Below are positions 59,494-64,000 of a stretch of 64,000 nt of DNA, in pieces. The notes beneath the pieces were generated by a model, which was given only the letters and a program-made list of their open reading frames with translations, was not told the origin of the DNA and did no database searches. This stretch comes from Symbiodinium natans (Eukaryota > Sar > Dinophyceae > Suessiales > Symbiodiniaceae): positions 74,501-138,500 of the forward strand of contig CAJNDS010002532.1 of the NCBI GenBank assembly GCA_905221605.1, given 5' to 3'. The position numbers and the translations under genes are program-made. Numbering within the stretch: the first letter of the stretch is position 1; each line of letters starts with the position of its first letter.

Positions 59494-59932
59494 ATGGAAA
59501 CGATTAATAATGAAGTTCAAGAAAGTCAAAATGAAGAAGCAAATGAAAAGGTGGTTGAAAATATTATTGAAGAAGCGACCGAACCACAAGAAATTAAACA
59601 AGAGGAAGCAAAGCAAGAAGAAGCGGAAGAGAAACCGAAACCAAAAGCAACGGCGAAAAAACTACCGAGAACAGTAAAGGTCGTAGAGATGGTAAATTGT
59701 CCCGACTGTGATAAAAAGATGTTACCCAAGAGCTTAAAACATTCACATCCGAGAAATTGTAAAGGTCAGCCTTCGGAAACATTGCCCGTTAATAAACAGA
59801 AAAACTCGTATGGGTCTAAACTGAAGGAACAGATGAGAAAAGAAATAGAGGAAGAAATGAAAAGCAAATATCAAAACAAAGAAAACGAAATAATGCAACA
59901 TAGCGAAGAAATTGAAGTCGCGAATGCACGCG
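59494..59932 (+). CDS. Glu/Lys-rich zinc-finger protein, cut by the assembly gap
   Basis: 146 residues before the gap. An acidic Glu/Gln-rich N-terminal half (EEANEKVVENIIEEATE) and basic Lys/Pro segment precede the finger CPDCDKKMLPKSLKHSHPRNC near 68-88, which has the same CxxC...H...C layout as the fingers of the GIY-YIG proteins. A coiled coil follows (LKEQMRKEIEEEMKSK). The C-terminus is lost in the N gap. Function unknown. Confidence 0.65.
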
Positions 59933-60032
59933 NNNNNNNNNNNNNNNNNNNNNNNNNNNNNNNNNNNNNNNNNNNNNNNNNNNNNNNNNNNNNNNNNNNN
60001 NNNNNNNNNNNNNNNNNNNNNNNNNNNNNNNN
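59933..60032. other. Assembly gap of 100 N
   Basis: Exactly 100 N, the conventional placeholder for a gap of unknown length. The sequence on its right repeats 51,298 onward. Confidence 0.98.
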
Positions 60033-60054
60033 TAAATTCTACTATATTCTTCAT
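60033..60054 (-). CDS. Zinc-ribbon protein, first seven codons only
   Basis: Start of the copy of the 51,086-51,319 gene (MKNIVEF); the rest lies in the gap. Confidence 0.6.
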
Positions 60055-60315
60055 ATTAATAATAATAACAATTTATTATTATTAAACGCAATGGGGTATG
60101 AGTTCCTTAAGATTTAATCAAACGAATTAAGCAACTGCTTATGAGATGCTATTGAACGTGTCGCACTACTTCCCTTTCATGTGTCCGTTCAATGTGAAAC
60201 AATGGGGCTCTGTGCTTGGGGGCAACTGTCATGTTTAAAGAACAACATTTCTTTAAACATAATACCGAAAACGCGTTTTCTTGTGTCATAATCTAATAAA
60301 AACAAACCTTTAATG

Positions 60316-60660
60316 TCATTCCATACTGTTTAATCCTAAGTTCCTTTTTAGCTCCTCTACTTCTTTTTCTAATATTTCTATTCTTTCTTCGGGTGTTGGT
60401 TTTCTTGACCTGAACCCTGTATCTACTGTATCAACATCTTCATTATCTTTCATGTTTGTTTTGAATATAGCGTTTCCGTCGGGCGTCGTATTCCTGCCAA
60501 CTTTCCAAGAAGAACGATTCTCTACCTGATTAACTACGACGTTACCCTGTTTATCTGTTGTTGTTTTAGTTTGTTTATACAATGCCTTTTTACCACATCT
60601 ACAAAAGTTACAATCAACACTACTTTTATCAATGTGAAACCCTCCGCTGTTCTCTTCCAT
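60316..60660 (-). CDS. Unrecognised 114-residue coiled-coil protein, second copy
   Basis: Same protein as 51,581-51,925 (CNFCRCG near the start, coiled coil at the end), including the TCTA box at 60,671-60,674. Confidence 0.65.
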   Translation of the reverse strand: MEENSGGFHIDKSSVDCNFCRCGKKALYKQTKTTTDKQGNVVVNQVENRSSWKVGRNTTPDGNAIFKTNMKDNEDVDTVDTGFRSRKPTPEERIEILEKEVEELKRNLGLNSME

Positions 60661-60665
60661 TAATA

Positions 60666-60821
60666 TTATTTAGATTTTTTCATATTTTTAAGATAATAAC
60701 AAACGGCTTTCAAGAACTCTAACAAACTACGACAACACATTCTGTATCTTGGTGTTTTTATTACTTCGTCTAATTTCTCTATCTCATCTATTACATCTAT
60801 ATAGTTTTTGTAGTTATACAT
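60666..60821 (-). CDS. 51-residue protein, second copy
   Basis: Copy of 51,931-52,086 in the same place before the ATPase gene. Confidence 0.5.
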   Translation of the reverse strand: MYNYKNYIDVIDEIEKLDEVIKTPRYRMCCRSLLEFLKAVCYYLKNMKKSK

Positions 60822-60860
60822 ATATTAAATAACGATATAATTTTCTATGTATTAATAATA

Positions 60861-61655
60861 ATGTCAAACATTCCGATAGTTAAACCTGTTAATGTCAAAG
60901 AATACGAGTTCAAACAATCTAAATATGAAGTAGCCCCGAGATTACCTTTCAGTCAAATAATAACTGGCCCTTCTGGAAGTGGTAAAGGCATATTATTACA
61001 GTCAATGATATTAGACATTTATCGCGATGTTTTCGCAAGAATATATGTATGGTCGCCCTCTGTTTCAATTGACCCTAACTGGACTCCTGTTAAAAGGTAT
61101 ATTCAGAACGATTTGAAGGTGGATTTAGAGAAAGAAAAATGTATGTTTGATGAATACAACCCCTCGGAATTAGAAGAAGTCATAAACAGACAACATAAAA
61201 TAACTGAGTATCAAAAGAAGAATGGACACAAGCAATTGCATTCAATATTAATTATTGTTGATGATTTTGCTGATTCAAAGAGTTTTTCACGCAACAGTCC
61301 ATTATTAAATCAATTATATGTAAGGGGACGACATAAAGCGATATGTATTATCACTGCAACACAAAAATTTAACGCACTGTCTCCAATAATTCGTGTCAAT
61401 AGTCGTCAGTTGTTCTTCTTTAGATTAAGGAATTACAAAGAAATAGAAACAATGGTTGAGGAATTAAGCGCCGTATTGATTAAAAAATCTTCTGTAGCAG
61501 ATACTAAAAATCTTGCAGAAGCAAAGAAATTATTATTGGAAGTGTATAATTTAGCTACAGAAGAACCGTATAGTTTTTTATTCATTAACTTGATGAAAGC
61601 AGACGTAAATGATATGTTTTATAAAAGGTTTGATGCTAAATTAGTTATAGATTAA
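60861..61655 (+). CDS. A32-like packaging ATPase, second copy
   Basis: 264 residues identical to 52,126-52,920, with GPSGSGKG and ILIIVDDF. TCTA box at 60,844-60,847. Confidence 0.9.
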   Translation: MSNIPIVKPVNVKEYEFKQSKYEVAPRLPFSQIITGPSGSGKGILLQSMILDIYRDVFARIYVWSPSVSIDPNWTPVKRYIQNDLKVDLEKEKCMFDEYNPSELEEVINRQHKITEYQKKNGHKQLHSILIIVDDFADSKSFSRNSPLLNQLYVRGRHKAICIITATQKFNALSPIIRVNSRQLFFFRLRNYKEIETMVEELSAVLIKKSSVADTKNLAEAKKLLLEVYNLATEEPYSFLFINLMKADVNDMFYKRFDAKLVID

Positions 61656-61679
61656 TAATATTATTTTGCTATAATATTA

Positions 61680-64000
61680 TTAATCATCATCCTTAATTTT
61701 CTTTTTCAACTTTGTTATTTCTCCTTTCATCGTTGCCATTTCCTTTTTCATTGTTTTTACTAAATCTTTTAATTCTTCTACTTCATTTATTGTTGCTTGT
61801 AATGCACTCCATAAAATAGGAACACAAGAAGTATAATCAAACTTTAAATATCCGTCTTTGCCTTCTTTAACTATATTTTGCCATTCATCTGGGACTTTTT
61901 TACTTAAAAAGTCATTAGCAATAAAACCACAACATGATTTACCCTTTTGTCTGTCGTCAATAAAATGATATGTTTTTGGAACAATGTATTTAACTAATTC
62001 CACTGCTTTTTTTTGGTTAAGTTCCTTAATATCTTTTTTCAAACGTTTATCGGAACTTGGAATTAAAGACCCTGTATATTCAATATCTCCATTAACGAGA
62101 ATGCCACCTGGTGAAATTGAAAACACATCATTCGATACTGAAACACTACCAAAATAAAATGCATATTCACCTCCTGCGTCAGTATTTAAAAATTGTATTT
62201 GGTCTACGGTGCTTATTGTCTCTTGTGTTATTTCTAAGTTATTCATTTTTACTTTTCCATCAGTTATTTTAATTTCTGGTGTGCTACTTTCTAATCCAAC
62301 AGTTAAATTAATGTCGCCTAACGTGTCTCCATTTCGAACAAACAATTTATATTGTCCGTCCAATACTTCTTTAAACTCACTACTATTTTGAAACATAAAG
62401 CGCCCCCAACTAATAACATCTGCCTCACCAACGATATTACCAATACTATTAAAAGTTAAGTTATTTGTAACTGCTCTATTAATAGTAATTCCGTTAGTGT
62501 CGTTTAATTGTAGTGCTATTGTTCCTGTTGTTGGGTCGGTTGTTCTATTTGATTGTAATGAAAAATTAATTTCTTCTGTTGATATTACATTTAATGAATT
62601 ATTAACGTCTGCTCTTTGAAATATTCTCCCTGAATTATTAATATAAATATCACTATTAAAAGTTGCTATGTTTTGAAATGATGAAGTGCCACCAAAATTA
62701 GCATTCCCGCCACTTACATTTAGTTTATTTGCTCCTTGAATTGCTCCGATGCCTAAACTTAAACAATAAACACCATTACCGTTAGCAGTATTTAATAAAA
62801 GCAATGATGAACTGTCGTTGCTTGTGTTATAAGCATTAATATTAAATGAATTAAATTTTAAATATCCTTGTGCATTTTTTACAGTCATAACATTCGACGC
62901 ATCTGTTGTATCTTTATAAAATGTAAGTCCTGAGTTATTAGATATATTACAATTTTCACCGTCAAAATTTAAATCATTTGTTAAATCTAAATTACCATCA
63001 ACTTTTAAATTCTGTCTAATAATCGCACTATCAACAACATCCAAATTATACCCGCTTGTTAATGTTTCCGTTCCTGTATCTACTAATAAGGAATGTGATT
63101 TAACATATTGATTAGCATTATTATTTAAGTTTAATATTCTACCAGTATCGCCAACTGAATTATAACAATCGATATTATCATTATTAAAAGTAATATAATT
63201 ATCAGTATTTCTAACGGTAAATGATAAATTAGCGTCTGCTGTATTTTCCACTACTAAACCACCTGTTGGCGTTTCTATTTTCCCACTCATTTTATACCCT
63301 GCATTATTATTAGTTAAATCAAGTTGTTTAATTGCATCGTCTGATGTATTATTGCAAAATATCTTATCCCCTTGCAAAGTTATATAACTCGTAGCGTTCT
63401 TAAACTCTGCTAAAACTTTATCACCTCCTCCGGTTTGATTACTAAATAATAATCCTGCTACTGGGGAAATATTTATTGTTGAATTATTTAATGTTAATCC
63501 ACTATGAATAACAGTAGGGGCAGAACAATCAATAATAGGATTAGCACTAAATCTATTGGTAAAATCACTTACTGGAACTCTTAAAGCAAGTAAATTATCT
63601 ACTTCTGTTGTTGTATAAGTGTCTCCTCCTCCTCCTGCTATTAATCCGTCTACTTCGGTTTTATTATAATAATTTGTTCCTAATTGGGTGTTGGTCTGGT
63701 AATTTGTTGATAAATTTGTGTCTATTTGAGTTTGTGTGTAATAATTCGTAAAGGTTGAGTCTATTTCTGTTTTATTGTAAAATGTGCTCGTTAAGGTGGT
63801 GTTTGTTTGATACTCCGTATCTAATAAGTGCGTTAAAGAACTGATATTATGAAAGTTTTGTAGTTGTTTTGTGTTTAAAACTGCTATAGAGTCGGTGTTT
63901 GCTTGTATGTTTGAAGAATTCGCGGTGTTGATGTCTCCTAATTCTGTTTTTGTGGCATATAACAAAGAAATGTCTGTTCCACCAACAATAACATTATCTG
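61680..64000 (-). CDS. S74 fibre protein, second copy, start beyond the window
   Basis: Identical to 52,945-55,302 as far as visible. By the constant offset its ATG would be at 64,037, outside the window, so the first ~12 codons are missing. Confidence 0.85.
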   Translation of the reverse strand, partial: DNVIVGGTDISLLYATKTELGDINTANSSNIQANTDSIAVLNTKQLQNFHNISSLTHLLDTEYQTNTTLTSTFYNKTEIDSTFTNYYTQTQIDTNLSTNYQTNTQLGTNYYNKTEVDGLIAGGGGDTYTTTEVDNLLALRVPVSDFTNRFSANPIIDCSAPTVIHSGLTLNNSTINISPVAGLLFSNQTGGGDKVLAEFKNATSYITLQGDKIFCNNTSDDAIKQLDLTNNNAGYKMSGKIETPTGGLVVENTADANLSFTVRNTDNYITFNNDNIDCYNSVGDTGRILNLNNNANQYVKSHSLLVDTGTETLTSGYNLDVVDSAIIRQNLKVDGNLDLTNDLNFDGENCNISNNSGLTFYKDTTDASNVMTVKNAQGYLKFNSFNINAYNTSNDSSSLLLLNTANGNGVYCLSLGIGAIQGANKLNVSGGNANFGGTSSFQNIATFNSDIYINNSGRIFQRADVNNSLNVISTEEINFSLQSNRTTDPTTGTIALQLNDTNGITINRAVTNNLTFNSIGNIVGEADVISWGRFMFQNSSEFKEVLDGQYKLFVRNGDTLGDINLTVGLESSTPEIKITDGKVKMNNLEITQETISTVDQIQFLNTDAGGEYAFYFGSVSVSNDVFSISPGGILVNGDIEYTGSLIPSSDKRLKKDIKELNQKKAVELVKYIVPKTYHFIDDRQKGKSCCGFIANDFLSKKVPDEWQNIVKEGKDGYLKFDYTSCVPILWSALQATINEVEELKDLVKTMKKEMATMKGEITKLKKKIKDDD

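Larger units (their letters stand above)
43300..64000. mobile_element. Polinton-like (Maverick/polintovirus-type) integrated virus, partly duplicated, right end not seen
   Basis: AT-rich block of densely packed, mostly intronless genes with the Polinton hallmark set: protein-primed family B polymerase, retroviral-type integrase, A32-like ATPase, major capsid protein and a penton-like minor capsid protein. Additional genes are a fibre with S74 chaperone, a class 3 lipase, two GIY-YIG nucleases and several zinc-ribbon proteins. Left border lies between 43,025 (last clear host repeat) and 43,490 (first promoter). A 100-N gap at 59,933 is followed by a repeat of 51,298-55,265. Terminal inverted repeats and target duplication could not be verified. 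An adenovirus-type protease was not found. Confidence 0.85.
60033..64000. repeat. Second copy of virus segment 51,298-55,265
   Basis: Every position from 60,033 to the end of the window corresponds to a position 8,735 bases earlier. I saw no substitution in the parts I compared, and the encoded proteins are the same. The copy starts exactly at the gap edge inside the zinc-ribbon gene. Confidence 0.9.

Noticed and set aside
60861-63965. Independent diverged paralogues of ATPase and fibre
   Set aside because: They match the first copy without noticed difference at a fixed offset, so it is a duplication of the segment, not a set of paralogues.
1-64000. tRNA, rRNA or dinoflagellate spliced-leader genes
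   Set aside because: No cloverleaf-type or rRNA segment and no match to the conserved spliced-leader core was noticed; a covariance search could change this.

Overview
The window looks like nuclear DNA of an alga, most probably a dinoflagellate, carrying an integrated Polinton-like virus at its right end. Support for the host call: very many interstitial TTTAGGG/CCCTAAA arrays, small exons split by repeat-laden introns with AG|G acceptors (one apparent GA donor), introner-like intron families, a permuted Penelope-like retroelement and GC-rich exon code. No dinoflagellate spliced-leader gene, rRNA or tRNA gene was seen, so the taxonomic call rests on these indirect signs.

Layout. 1-9,000: telomere-type repeat field with small inverted-repeat elements and no convincing gene. 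11,200-17,125: decayed gene pieces in shifting frames, some hAT-transposase-like. 17,550-20,150: two minisatellites and an unrecognised ORF pair between two copies of a ~50-bp sequence. 20,430-29,050: second repeat field with seven copies of one MITE-like family (three split by telomere-type arrays) and, inside it, a five-exon CTR copper transporter gene (23,014-24,437) whose exons join in frame to 140 residues. 29,239-36,487: a complete-looking Penelope-like element, minus strand, three ORFs between 385-bp direct repeats that match along their whole length. 37,480-39,985: exons of an FAD-binding oxidoreductase related to alkyl-DHAP synthase, with telomere-array introns; its 3' part is missing. 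40,920-42,113: an intronless ubiquitin-like ORF ending in a CaaX-type box, followed by a 23-bp satellite.

From about 43,300-43,490 the composition drops to AT-rich and a virus-like element begins: protein-primed family B DNA polymerase, zinc-finger proteins, two GIY-YIG endonucleases, retroviral-type integrase, A32-like packaging ATPase, fibre protein with an S74 self-cleaving chaperone, major capsid protein (frameshifted), class 3 lipase and a penton-like minor capsid protein. Replication/integration genes share a GACTTAAAGACTTGA-type box about 35 nt before the ATG. Virion genes instead share TCTA 10-17 nt before the ATG in AT-rich surroundings; this resembles the late promoter described for the giant virus CroV and its virophage mavirus and suggests a virus-dependent life style. 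No protease gene of the adenovirus type was found; part of the element may lie in the 100-N gap at 59,933-60,032.

After the gap, 60,033-64,000 repeats 51,298-55,265 at a constant offset of 8,735 bases with no difference that I noticed. This is either a head-to-tail second copy of the virus or an assembly duplication.
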